From Antrihabitans auranticaus (GTDB taxonomy: Bacteria; Actinomycetota; Actinomycetes; Mycobacteriales; Mycobacteriaceae), in contig NZ_JAEMNW010000001.1 of assembly GCF_016481275.1 (NCBI RefSeq), positions 1,231,531 through 1,295,530 of the forward strand: 64,000 nucleotides of DNA, given 5' to 3'. The translations under genes were made by a program, and so were the position numbers. Shown here in pieces: positions 16,826 to 24,509 of the stretch. A model generated the notes under the pieces. It was not told where the DNA came from and did not search any database. It saw only the letters and a program-made list of their open reading frames with translations. How positions within the stretch are numbered: position 1 is the stretch's first letter; each line of letters starts with the position of its first letter.

Positions 16826-19087
16826 TCATTCCAGGCGTACCTCGTCGGGCGACTTGTCGTCGCGCAGCCCACGCCAGGCCGGGTGCCGCAGGCGATTGGT
16901 CCCGGTCCACTCCCCGAAACGGACCTCGCCGACCAGCCTCGGCGTGACCCAGACGGCGTCTTTGCGTTCGGAAGCGGGCAATTCCTCGTTGAACGGGCTG
17001 GTCTTTCGTTCGAGCGGACGCAGTTTCGCGCCGATGTCGTCGAGCATCCGCTCGGTGAAACCCGTACCCACCCGGCCGACGTAGCGCAGGCCGTCCTCGT
17101 CCGGGATACCGACGAGTAGCGATCCGATGTTGCCGGACCGCCCGCCCTGGCCACGCCGCCAGCCGCCGATCACCACTTCCTGCGTCTTCCAGTTCTTGAC
17201 CTTGACCCATGCCGCGCTGCGTTTACCGGGGACGTAGACGGCGTCCTTGCGTTTGGCGACGATGCCCTCCCAGCCCTCTTTCTCGCTGTGTTCCAGCGCT
17301 TCGGCACCGCTGCCTTCCAACAGCGGCGGGACGACAAGTGACGGCGCCGTCGCGGCCAACGCTTCGAGCACCCGGCGCCGGTCGGAGTACTTCTTCCGCA
17401 GCAGCGACGTGCCGTCCAGGTACAGCAGATCGAATGCCAGAAACTCCGCGTCCTTGCCACCGACCTGCAGCAACCCGAAATTCGGGACACCTTTCGTGTC
17501 GTACACGACGACCTCGCCGTCGAGGACGACTTCGTGGTCCGCCAGTTCGGCGGCGATCTCGGCGAGGCCCGGATAACGGTCGGTCACCGTATTGCCGGCC
17601 CGACTGCGAAGTTTCATCTCCCCGTACGCGATTTCAGCGATGAGCCGGTACCCGTCCCATTTCGCTTCGAAGACCCACTCGTCGGCGCTCAGGCCCTCGA
17701 CCGAGCCGCTCGTTGCCAGCATCGGCGCCAGATCCCGTGGCAACTCGGACTGTCTACGTTCCGCGGCAGGCGGTGCCTGTTCCTTCATCCTGTGCAGCAA
17801 CCATTGATTGCCGTTCGTCTGGATGAACGCGTAGCGCCCTTCGACCCGTTCGCCGTGGAACCTGAAGATGACCTCGTTGTCGCGCCACTTCTCGGTTTCG
17901 TAGGTTCCGGTGTCCCAGATCGTCATCTCCCCGCCGCCGTACTCGCCCTTCGGGATCGAGCCGTGGAACGTGAGGTACTCGAGCGGGTGGTCCTCGGTGT
18001 GCACCGCCAGCCTGTTGTCCGAGGCGGTCATCGGAACACCCTTCGGCACCGCCCAGGAGACCAGCACGCCGTCCCGTTCGAGCCGCACGTCCCAGTGCAA
18101 ACGCCGCGCGTGATGCTCCTGGATGACGAAGAGATCGTTGTCACCCGTCTTCGGTCGTTGCTGCGGAACCGGCTCCGGCGTCTTCTTCGGGTCGCGCATG
18201 CTCCGGTACTTCTCGAGCGAATCCGCACCGGGGTCGAGGCCCGCGAGGAGGTCGCCGTCAGCTTCGTAGCGCCGCAGTACTTCGTCGAACCGCAAGTGCT
18301 GCAACGAGTCCACGTCCTCGATCTCCGCCCAGGTACGCGGCGCCGCGGCCATCGGCTGGTCTCTTCCGCGCATCGAGTACGGCGCAATCGTCGTCTTCGC
18401 TGGATTGTTCTGACTCCAGTCGAGAAATACCTTTCCGGTGCGAGCAGACTTCGCCATCGTCGCGGTGACAAGCTTCGGATACAGCTTCGCAAGGTTGCTG
18501 GCAACTTGCTTCGCGACGGTAGACGCGCCGCCGGGACTGAGTTTGCGATCCAGTGGAACGTAGACGTGGATGCCCTTGCTGCCGCTGGTGACGGGGAAGG
18601 CAGACATCCCGATCTCGGCAACCATGTCCCGCACCGCGAGCGCAACCTCGGCACACTCGGGAAGACCGACGCCGTCGCCGGGGTCGAGGTCGAACACCAG
18701 ACGCGTCGCCGGACCCATCTGACTACCGTCGAAACGCCATTGCGGCACATGGACTTCCAGCGACGCCTGCTGACCGAGCCACGCAAGGCCGACAACCGAA
18801 TCGATCACCGGATACTCGATCGTCCGATCCTTGTGGGTGATCCCCTTGCGCTCCAACCACACCGGAGCGTGTTTTGCGAGATTCTTTTCGAAAAACGGAG
18901 TCTCGTTCACCCCGTTCGGCCACCGCTTCCGTGTGACGGGCCGGCCTTCCATGTGCGGCAGCATTGCCGGGGCGATCGCCGTGTAGTAATCGATCACCTC
19001 GCCCTTGGTGGTTTCGGTACCCGGGTACAGCACCTTGTCCAGGTTCGACAGCTCCAGCCGCTGACCGTCGATGGTGCGCGTTGGCAT
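16826..19087 (-). CDS. ligD: Multifunctional NHEJ DNA ligase LigD (polymerase-phosphoesterase-ligase)
   Basis: 753-residue ATP-dependent ligase with the mycobacterial domain order (M. tuberculosis LigD is 759 residues). Residues about 1-290 form the primase-like polymerase, with the metal pair in VFDLDPGDG and SGSKGIHVYVPL. Residues about 310-450 form the 3'-phosphoesterase (HHARRLHWDVRLE, HTEDHPLEY, EYGGG). The ligase domain follows, with nucleotidyl Lys476 in EAKWDGYR, then EGIVAKR and WVKVKNW. It repairs double-strand breaks with Ku. The ATG at 19087 has AAGG upstream; the larger open frame to 20026 is non-coding shadow over the divergent gene. No Ku gene is in this window. Confidence 0.95.
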   Translation of the reverse strand: MPTRTIDGQRLELSNLDKVLYPGTETTKGEVIDYYTAIAPAMLPHMEGRPVTRKRWPNGVNETPFFEKNLAKHAPVWLERKGITHKDRTIEYPVIDSVVGLAWLGQQASLEVHVPQWRFDGSQMGPATRLVFDLDPGDGVGLPECAEVALAVRDMVAEIGMSAFPVTSGSKGIHVYVPLDRKLSPGGASTVAKQVASNLAKLYPKLVTATMAKSARTGKVFLDWSQNNPAKTTIAPYSMRGRDQPMAAAPRTWAEIEDVDSLQHLRFDEVLRRYEADGDLLAGLDPGADSLEKYRSMRDPKKTPEPVPQQRPKTGDNDLFVIQEHHARRLHWDVRLERDGVLVSWAVPKGVPMTASDNRLAVHTEDHPLEYLTFHGSIPKGEYGGGEMTIWDTGTYETEKWRDNEVIFRFHGERVEGRYAFIQTNGNQWLLHRMKEQAPPAAERRQSELPRDLAPMLATSGSVEGLSADEWVFEAKWDGYRLIAEIAYGEMKLRSRAGNTVTDRYPGLAEIAAELADHEVVLDGEVVVYDTKGVPNFGLLQVGGKDAEFLAFDLLYLDGTSLLRKKYSDRRRVLEALAATAPSLVVPPLLEGSGAEALEHSEKEGWEGIVAKRKDAVYVPGKRSAAWVKVKNWKTQEVVIGGWRRGQGGRSGNIGSLLVGIPDEDGLRYVGRVGTGFTERMLDDIGAKLRPLERKTSPFNEELPASERKDAVWVTPRLVGEVRFGEWTGTNRLRHPAWRGLRDDKSPDEVRLE

Positions 19088-19132
19088 AGCTGAAACCTTG
19101 CCGCACGTGGTCGGTACGGGCAAGATTGCGGC

Positions 19133-20053
19133 GTGCATACCCACGCGGCGGCCCTCGCCCGCCCACTCGTCGTCGCAGCTGCCGCCGCGCTGCTGCTCGC
19201 TGCCTGCTCGGGCTCCGACAACGCCTCGGAGTCCACCACCAGCGCGACAACCAAGGCGGGTCCTGCGATGACCCTGATCCCACCGACGACCGCCGTGAAC
19301 GAGTGTGGGCCGGGCAGTGGTGTCACCGTCGAGGACGGTGTGCTGACGATCGCGACCGACTCCCCCGCATACGAGCCCTGGTTCGTCGGCAACGACCCGT
19401 CCAACGGCAAGGGCTTCGAAGGCGCAGTCGCCCGCAACGTCGCCGAGAAACTCGGCTACACACCCGAGAACACGCAGTTCGTCGCGGTGCCGTTCGAGGA
19501 GGCACTCGCACCCGGTGAGAAGCCCTTCGATTTCGACATCAACCAGGTGACCATCCTGGGTGACCGCCGAGAAGCAGTCGACTTCTCGGCGGAGTACTAC
19601 GCGGTCGCGCAGTCGATTGTCGCAATGGCGGGCACACCGGCGGCCGCGGCCGAGAATCTCGACGACCTGAGCGCGTTCCGGCTGGGGGCGCAACGCGGTT
19701 CGACGAGCCTCGCCGCGATCGTCGAGACGATCAGGCCGACGACGCCCGCTTTCGAGTTCGCGACGACCGACGACGCGAAGGCAGCGTTGGAGGACGGCCG
19801 CATCGACGCTCTGGTGGTCGACATTCCGACCGGCTTCCAGATTTCGAACAGCCAGATCGAAGGCAGCGTTCTCGTCGGACAGTTCCCGCGGCCGAACGAC
19901 GTCACCGAATTCTTCGGTCTCGTCCTCGAGAAGGGCAGTCCCATGACGCCGTGTGTATCGGCGGCGGTGAGCTCGCTGTACCAGGAGGGCGTGCTCGATC
20001 GACTGGCCGACGAATGGCTGGCACAAACGGCCGGGGCCAAGGTTCTCGAGTGA
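19133..20053 (+). CDS. Extracellular solute-binding lipoprotein (polar amino-acid type)
   Basis: 306-residue ABC-transporter binding protein of the family 3/HisJ type. The N-terminus is a lipoprotein signal with lipobox LAAC (Cys about residue 25), then a low-complexity Ser/Thr linker and the two-lobed domain starting at GVLTIATDSPAYEPW; FDFDINQVTILGDRREAVDFS is a characteristic segment. It should sit on the outer face of the membrane and bind an amino acid or similar solute. The start is GTG, 45 bp from the divergent ligD. No permease or ATPase gene is adjacent, so it may serve a transporter encoded elsewhere or act as a sensor. Confidence 0.85.
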   Translation: MHTHAAALARPLVVAAAAALLLAACSGSDNASESTTSATTKAGPAMTLIPPTTAVNECGPGSGVTVEDGVLTIATDSPAYEPWFVGNDPSNGKGFEGAVARNVAEKLGYTPENTQFVAVPFEEALAPGEKPFDFDINQVTILGDRREAVDFSAEYYAVAQSIVAMAGTPAAAAENLDDLSAFRLGAQRGSTSLAAIVETIRPTTPAFEFATTDDAKAALEDGRIDALVVDIPTGFQISNSQIEGSVLVGQFPRPNDVTEFFGLVLEKGSPMTPCVSAAVSSLYQEGVLDRLADEWLAQTAGAKVLE

Positions 20054-20070
20054 TCGCGTCTCGAGTGATC
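20044..20070. repeat. 12-bp direct repeat spanning two convergent stop codons
   Basis: TCTCGAGTGATC occurs twice, at 20044-20055 and 20059-20070, separated by GCG. The first copy holds the TGA of the solute-binding protein and the second holds bases of the minus-strand stop of the VWA gene. It looks like a small tandem duplication that created the gap between the two genes. Confidence 0.85.
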
Positions 20071-21727
20071 AGCGGCCGGCGGTCCGGGCCTGCAGCACGT
20101 CGACGATGACGTTCGGAATGTCGGCCACGTTGGTCGTCGTGTAGGACTTGCCACCCGTTGCCGCCGAGATCTGCTCGAGCACACGGGCGTCTGCGTCCTG
20201 GGTGATACCGATCGTCACGATGATCACCGGCCGCGCCGGGTCCTGCTCGTTTTTCAACGTGTCCAGCAGCGTCTGCAGCGAGATGCTGTTCGAGTCCTCG
20301 TTGGCGCCGTCGGTCGCGAGAACCACACTGTTGACGTACTTCGGGTCGTAGTTCTTCTGCGCCTCACGGAAAGCGGCGAGAGTTGTGTCGTAGAGACCCG
20401 TTCCACCGCCGACGATGGCGGTCAGGCCGCGTGCCTCCTCCAGGAGGACCTGCTTCTGCAGCTTGCCATCGACGTTCTCGCCCAGTTGCCGCGTCGGAAC
20501 GATCGCGCGCCAATCCTGCCCGGGCCCGCCCTTGTCGATCGAGAATGCCCACAAACCGATCTGGGCGTTGTCGGGAAACCGCATCAGTCCCGCTTCCATC
20601 GCTTGAATCATCAGCGACATTCGCGTGCCGGTACCCGCGGCAATATTCATTGATCCCGAAACATCCAGCACAGCAAGGAATTTCGACGGCAAGGCCAGAA
20701 CCGCGTACTGGCGCAGCAGATTTGCCATCGCCTCGGTGTCGGTGAGGTTCAGCGGCACGACCTGTTCGTCGCCCAAACCGCGGTCACCGCTCAATGGAGA
20801 CATGTTCGGAAGGCGAAAACCTGCTTCCGACAACGCCCTACGGCCGGCGTCACCCTCCAGCGCTTCCGCGAGCTTGATGCCGGCGTCCTTCGCGTCGGAA
20901 TGGTTGCCGCCGGACGGCTCGGTCACCGCGATCGGATAGTTCAGCACGAAAGTTCCGGTGAGGGGAACAGATGCCTGAAGGTTCGCGCTCGCGTTCTGGG
21001 CGTTGTACTCGACGAGTTGCTGCTCCGTGGAAATCGCAAGACCCCCGTCGCGCACAACCTCGCCGAGCCGTTCGTCCGCACTCTTGCGTTGCGGGTTCGC
21101 CTGCTGCGCTTGCGCAATCGGCACGACCGCGGCCGTCACCGCGTTCCTGTCGACCTTGCCCTGCTCGGCCTCGGCCAGCGCGGCGACGATCGGTGCATCG
21201 GCGACCGTATCGGTGAGCGGATCGCCGATCCGGATGCCACCGGGACTGTTCAGGACCTCCAGCCAGTTGTTGAACAACGGCGCATCGTCTTTCCGCGTCG
21301 CGATGACGTCTGGAGTCGTCGCCACCGATTGACTTGCGACGTCCAGCAGCGTTCCGGTCAGTTTCGCCGCTCGTACAGTCCACAGCGAGGAGTCGGGGAT
21401 CCACAGGGCGGGCGCACCTTCGGGACTGGTGAGCGTTGCCGCAACCTCGGCGGAGGGCTTGGCCTCGACAGTCAGCTTCGCGCAGCCGAGGTCTTCAGCG
21501 GACGTGTCGTCAGCGATCTTCGTGATTACCGGCGCTATCGTGGCATCGGCAGCAACGGAGAACTCGTCCACGCTGTCACACCCGCTGCCGCCACCGAACT
21601 TGGTGAAAGCGAAGATCCCCAGGCCGATCAGCACGATCGCAACAACTGCGAGGGCGGCCCACTTGAACACGCGGGGCTGACGATGCTGTCGCCTGACTTC
21701 GATCGGAACGCTGTGACGGCCTGGCAT
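20069..21727 (-). CDS. Membrane-anchored substrate-binding/VWA-domain protein
   Basis: 552-residue protein with an N-terminal cytoplasmic arginine-rich stretch, one membrane anchor (about residues 22-43) and an extracytoplasmic part. Residues about 50-330 resemble a type II periplasmic binding fold (KLTVEAKPSAEV, APALWIPDSSLW). The C-terminal von Willebrand A domain starts near residue 345 and has the MIDAS motif DVSGSMN, with a conserved Thr in GGGTGLYDTT and the acidic LATDGANED. VWA domains bind partner proteins through a metal, but the partner here is unknown. The ATG at 21727 has GAGG about eight bases upstream. The solute-binding lipoprotein converges on it with a 15-bp gap. Confidence 0.85.
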   Translation of the reverse strand: MPGRHSVPIEVRRQHRQPRVFKWAALAVVAIVLIGLGIFAFTKFGGGSGCDSVDEFSVAADATIAPVITKIADDTSAEDLGCAKLTVEAKPSAEVAATLTSPEGAPALWIPDSSLWTVRAAKLTGTLLDVASQSVATTPDVIATRKDDAPLFNNWLEVLNSPGGIRIGDPLTDTVADAPIVAALAEAEQGKVDRNAVTAAVVPIAQAQQANPQRKSADERLGEVVRDGGLAISTEQQLVEYNAQNASANLQASVPLTGTFVLNYPIAVTEPSGGNHSDAKDAGIKLAEALEGDAGRRALSEAGFRLPNMSPLSGDRGLGDEQVVPLNLTDTEAMANLLRQYAVLALPSKFLAVLDVSGSMNIAAGTGTRMSLMIQAMEAGLMRFPDNAQIGLWAFSIDKGGPGQDWRAIVPTRQLGENVDGKLQKQVLLEEARGLTAIVGGGTGLYDTTLAAFREAQKNYDPKYVNSVVLATDGANEDSNSISLQTLLDTLKNEQDPARPVIIVTIGITQDADARVLEQISAATGGKSYTTTNVADIPNVIVDVLQARTAGR

Positions 21728-21844
21728 TGTTGACCTCTTTGTCGTGGTCTACGCGCCCTGCCGAAGGCGCGCGCTCGGTTTGCTCGGCAGATACTACCGT
21801 GGCACGTAAGCCGTCGGCGCGCATCGAGCAGCACCGGTCGAGGA

Positions 21845-22219
21845 TCACACCGGCCGTTTGACAGCCACCGTGCGATACGCGTCGTCGACGATATCGGCGA
21901 TGTCGTCCCAGTTCTGTTCGACGTCGAGGTAGACACCGATCCACCCACGGCCGCCCACGTACGGCGGCACGAAGAACCGCGCCGGATCACGTGCGACCCA
22001 GTCCTGCTGTGCCCCAGCCGGAGCGGCCGCCCAGAATGCGACGCGATCGTCATGGTGGTGATCGGCCATCGTCAAGAATTGCGGTGACTTCCGCACGAAC
22101 CAGGCCGGCTCGCCATGACTGATCCGCTCTGTCGCGTTCGGCTGACTCAGGCAGAGTGCGCGCAATCGCTCCAGAGGCAAACGTGCAGCGGCGCTGGGCC
22201 GCTCGATGGGATCGCTCAT
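21845..22219 (-). CDS. MmcQ/YjbR family protein
   Basis: 124-residue protein with the MmcQ/YjbR pattern: an N-terminal helix LERLRALCLSQPNATERISHGEPAWFVRKSPQF, then HHHDDRVAFWAAA and GGRGWIGVYLD. Members have a double-wing DNA-binding-like fold, but their function is unproven. The ATG at 22219 overlaps the stop of the upstream lipase gene by four bases (ATGA), so it is the last gene of a coupled DCC-lipase-MmcQ operon. A longer start at 22279 would overlap the lipase extensively. Confidence 0.8.
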   Translation of the reverse strand: MSDPIERPSAAARLPLERLRALCLSQPNATERISHGEPAWFVRKSPQFLTMADHHHDDRVAFWAAAPAGAQQDWVARDPARFFVPPYVGGRGWIGVYLDVEQNWDDIADIVDDAYRTVAVKRPV

Positions 22220-23463
22220 CGGCTCGCACCTGCGCAGGTGTCCGGGGCGGGAAGGCCGGCAAATCGGTCGGCGATCCACGCGACCGCCTCAGGAATCGAC
22301 GCCGACGTCGCATGGCCGTCGTTCGGTCGCTCGTTCAGCGCAATAACGTCACCGAGGTCGCACGCGCGCGCGACCGCACCGATCGTCCAATCCGCCAGGA
22401 TGACGGGGTCGTTCTCCCCGACAACGACCAGCATCGGCCCAGCCGCCTGCTGCTTCGGCAACGCGATGTCGGTCAACCAGGCATGCATGCGCTCAGCAGC
22501 CGCGGCATCGACCGGACGGCTGTCTTCGGGCTTCAGGCGCAACGCCACAGCGAGTTTGTTGTCGGCCTTCGGTCCGGTACACGCGAGCAGTGTGTCCTTC
22601 TCGGCGGCCAACGTTCCGTGCATATAGTCGTCGGGATTCAGTTCCGGATGCAGCACCTGCAACCCAGCGATCAGGGCCGGCAGAAAGACCTGCTGCGGAA
22701 CCTTCAGATCGGCTGCACCGTCCTCCTCGATCACGGCCGAGAGGTCCACTGCGGGTGAAAGATTGGCGGAACCGAGGAAGTCGAGGCCATCGCCGTATTG
22801 CCCCGCGTACTCGGCTGCCGCCCATGACGCCTGGCCACCCTGCGAAGCTCCGAGCGCGACCCAGCGCGCCGAGGCGTCGCCGGCGATCAGCCTTGCCGCG
22901 CGTACGGCGTCGATCATGTTGTAGGCGGCCGACTTCGGCTCCAGGTACGGATGCGGGCCCGGCGTCCCGAGACCCGCCAGATCGCTCATCACGACGACGT
23001 AGCCGCGCTCCAGCAAGGGCGTAACCAATCGATCGTTGCCCAGGAGGTCGGGCGAGGTCGACGGCGCGCAATCATCGTCGACGCCCGTCGTGCCGTGACC
23101 GACCGTCACGACCGGCCAGCCGCCGGCGGGTGCGGATCCGGCCGGGACGAACACTGTTCCTGACACTTCCGTACCGCTGCCGTCGACGCCGGAGGTCGAG
23201 CGGTACCGGACGACGGTCCGACGGCTGCCGTCCGATTCGGTCGACGTCTGCTGCTGGTCGACGACTGCGCCACGCTCGGCCCCGAGCGGCGCGGGCGGTC
23301 CGGCGCTGGTCGCTGGTGGTGTCGAATCCTCCGAGGTGCCGCAAGCAACGAGGGCGAGCGCACACAGCAGGGCCGTGGCGATCCGCTTCGCTGCGTTGTT
23401 CAGCTTCCTTGCGCTATTCGGCTTCACTGCGTTGTTCGGCTTCACTGCGTTGTTCAGCTTCAC
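22216..23463 (-). CDS. Lipoprotein alpha/beta hydrolase of the secretory lipase (LIP) type
   Basis: 415-residue predicted exported hydrolase. It has an unusually long N-region of four six-residue repeats (VKLNNA, VKPNNA, VKPNSA, RKLNNA), then a hydrophobic stretch and lipobox LVAC with Cys41. The catalytic domain has GHGTTG near the oxyanion hole, the nucleophile elbow LGASQGGQ, VVGENDPVI with the likely Asp, and NDGHATS with the His. It probably cleaves acyl esters at the cell surface. The GTG at 23463 overlaps the stop of the DCC gene by four bases (GTGA); further in-frame GTGs within the repeats offer alternative starts. Confidence 0.82.
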   Translation of the reverse strand: MKLNNAVKPNNAVKPNSARKLNNAAKRIATALLCALALVACGTSEDSTPPATSAGPPAPLGAERGAVVDQQQTSTESDGSRRTVVRYRSTSGVDGSGTEVSGTVFVPAGSAPAGGWPVVTVGHGTTGVDDDCAPSTSPDLLGNDRLVTPLLERGYVVVMSDLAGLGTPGPHPYLEPKSAAYNMIDAVRAARLIAGDASARWVALGASQGGQASWAAAEYAGQYGDGLDFLGSANLSPAVDLSAVIEEDGAADLKVPQQVFLPALIAGLQVLHPELNPDDYMHGTLAAEKDTLLACTGPKADNKLAVALRLKPEDSRPVDAAAAERMHAWLTDIALPKQQAAGPMLVVVGENDPVILADWTIGAVARACDLGDVIALNERPNDGHATSASIPEAVAWIADRFAGLPAPDTCAGASR

Positions 23464-23470
23464 TGCGGCA
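23399..23470. repeat. Tandem 18-bp repeats encoding the lipase N-terminus
   Basis: Four adjacent 18-bp units: 23417-23434 and 23435-23452 are identical (TTCGGCTTCACTGCGTTG), 23453-23470 is close, and 23399-23416 is degenerate. On the minus strand they encode KPNNAV-like hexapeptides ahead of the signal peptide. Each of the first three units supplies an in-frame GTG codon, so copy-number change would alter both the length and the choice of start. Confidence 0.88.
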
Positions 23471-23858
23471 GTTCCACCGCGCAGGTGCCACCCTTCCCCG
23501 GCAGCCGGTACCGGTTGGCAGCCACCCACCGGTAAACCGCGTCCTGGACCCACCGGATCCCTGGAATTTTGTAGATGTACAACGGAATTCGCGTTCCGAG
23601 CGCGGCGCCGAAAACGAGATTGACGGCACCGGCGCCGCCGTAGCGTGTGCCGTGCGAATCGGTGGCCCAGACCTGCTCCAACGCCTGGTCGAGAGTGAGA
23701 CCGAAACGCTCCGGGGCACCTTTCTCCTGCAACGCGGTCATGTTCACGCGCCCGCGCCGATCGATGCGAGCGAGAAAATTGGCCGACTTGACGCAGAAGC
23801 CGCAATCCCGGTCGTACAGCAGTTCGGCGACTGCGTCGCGATTACGTACGTCCGGCAT
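23460..23858 (-). CDS. DCC-type thiol-disulfide oxidoreductase family protein
   Basis: 132-residue DCC/DUF393 protein. The name-giving motif is YDRDCGFCVKS with Cys19 and Cys22, a CxxC arrangement that suggests a redox role, followed by DRRGRVNMTALQ and a C-terminal segment rich in Arg/Tyr (IPGIRWVQDAVYRWVAANRYRLPG). No experimentally defined substrate is known to me. The ATG is preceded by AAGGAG six bases upstream. Its stop overlaps the start of the lipase lipoprotein, so the two are translated together; it may act on the exported partner, though it has no signal peptide itself. Confidence 0.85.
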   Translation of the reverse strand: MPDVRNRDAVAELLYDRDCGFCVKSANFLARIDRRGRVNMTALQEKGAPERFGLTLDQALEQVWATDSHGTRYGGAGAVNLVFGAALGTRIPLYIYKIPGIRWVQDAVYRWVAANRYRLPGKGGTCAVELPQ

Positions 23859-23879
23859 TGCGGCTCCTTGTGTCGATGG

Positions 23880-24071
23880 TTACTGCTGCGGCGGGATGGC
23901 CTTCTTCGCGGCCGCCTTGCCCTTCTCGATCTTGTCCGAGTACTTACCCTTGGTCTTCTGGTCGATAAAGCCGCCGGCCTTGTCGACAGCACCGGTGATC
24001 TTGTCGGAATTCTTGGCCGCTGCGGCCTTACCCTTGTCTACTGCGTCTTTCAGTTTGTCGCTCAAACCCAT
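23880..24071 (-). CDS. MT0933-like (Rv0909-type) small antitoxin family protein, copy A
   Basis: 63-residue Lys/Ala/Asp-rich helical protein (MGLSDKLKDAVDKGKAAAAKNSDKIT...) of the MT0933 antitoxin family. The C-terminal half carries the family pattern AGGFIDQKTKGKYSDKIEKGK. In M. tuberculosis Rv0909 pairs with the START-domain-like toxin Rv0910. Here the downstream gene is a DCC protein and no Rv0910-like gene is present. A good GAGGAGA ribosome binding site precedes the ATG. It is 60 bp downstream of a paralogue. Confidence 0.85.
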   Translation of the reverse strand: MGLSDKLKDAVDKGKAAAAKNSDKITGAVDKAGGFIDQKTKGKYSDKIEKGKAAAKKAIPPQQ

Positions 24072-24131
24072 GGTGTCTCCTCGTTGTAGAACGTGTGCGG
24101 CGGAACTTCGGTTCGCTGCGGACGTGCGGAC

Positions 24132-24311
24132 TTACAGAGCCTTCTTGGCCGCGTCCTGTGCCTTGTCGACCTTGTCGGCGTACTTTCCACCCGTCTTCGA
24201 GTCGATTGCGTCGCCCGCCTTGTCGATCACACCGTCGACCTTGTCCGGATTCTTCGCGGCGAAGTCCTTCGCCTTGTCAGCGAGACCCTTGATCGAATCG
24301 AATGCTCCCAC
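24132..24311 (-). CDS. MT0933-like (Rv0909-type) small antitoxin family protein, copy B
   Basis: 59-residue paralogue of the next gene, with DKAGDAIDSKTGGKYADKVDKAQDAAKKAL at the C-terminus, the closer of the two to the canonical family. I chose the GTG at 24311 rather than the ATG at 24317 because AGGAG directly abuts that ATG but is six bases from the GTG; this also gives the MG start seen in copy A. Two tandem copies without the START-like toxin suggest a role other than a simple antitoxin, perhaps stress-related as for CsbD-like proteins (inference). Confidence 0.85.
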   Translation of the reverse strand: MGAFDSIKGLADKAKDFAAKNPDKVDGVIDKAGDAIDSKTGGKYADKVDKAQDAAKKAL

Positions 24312-24509
24312 TTGCATCTCCTAGAATTCGTGGCCGCTGTAATTCGTGACCCTCGGTAAGGCCCGCCATCATGTGGCAACCCCGACTCCAACACTAGTGA
24401 AGTACGACCCGGAGGGTAGGAAAAAAATCGTTGTGATCGACCTCACCGCCAACGGCGCGCGGACCTATCGGCACAATAGGGACGATCAAGGAAGACGGGT
24501 GACAGCGCA

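Noticed and set aside
19088-20026. Possible N-terminal extension of LigD by about 310 residues.
   Set aside because: The extension is antisense to a well-defined solute-binding lipoprotein, and LigD homologues start near MPTRTIDGQRLELSNLDKVLYP.
23880-24311. A complete toxin-antitoxin module at the MT0933-like genes.
   Set aside because: Both genes are antitoxin-type; no START-like toxin or other toxin gene is adjacent.
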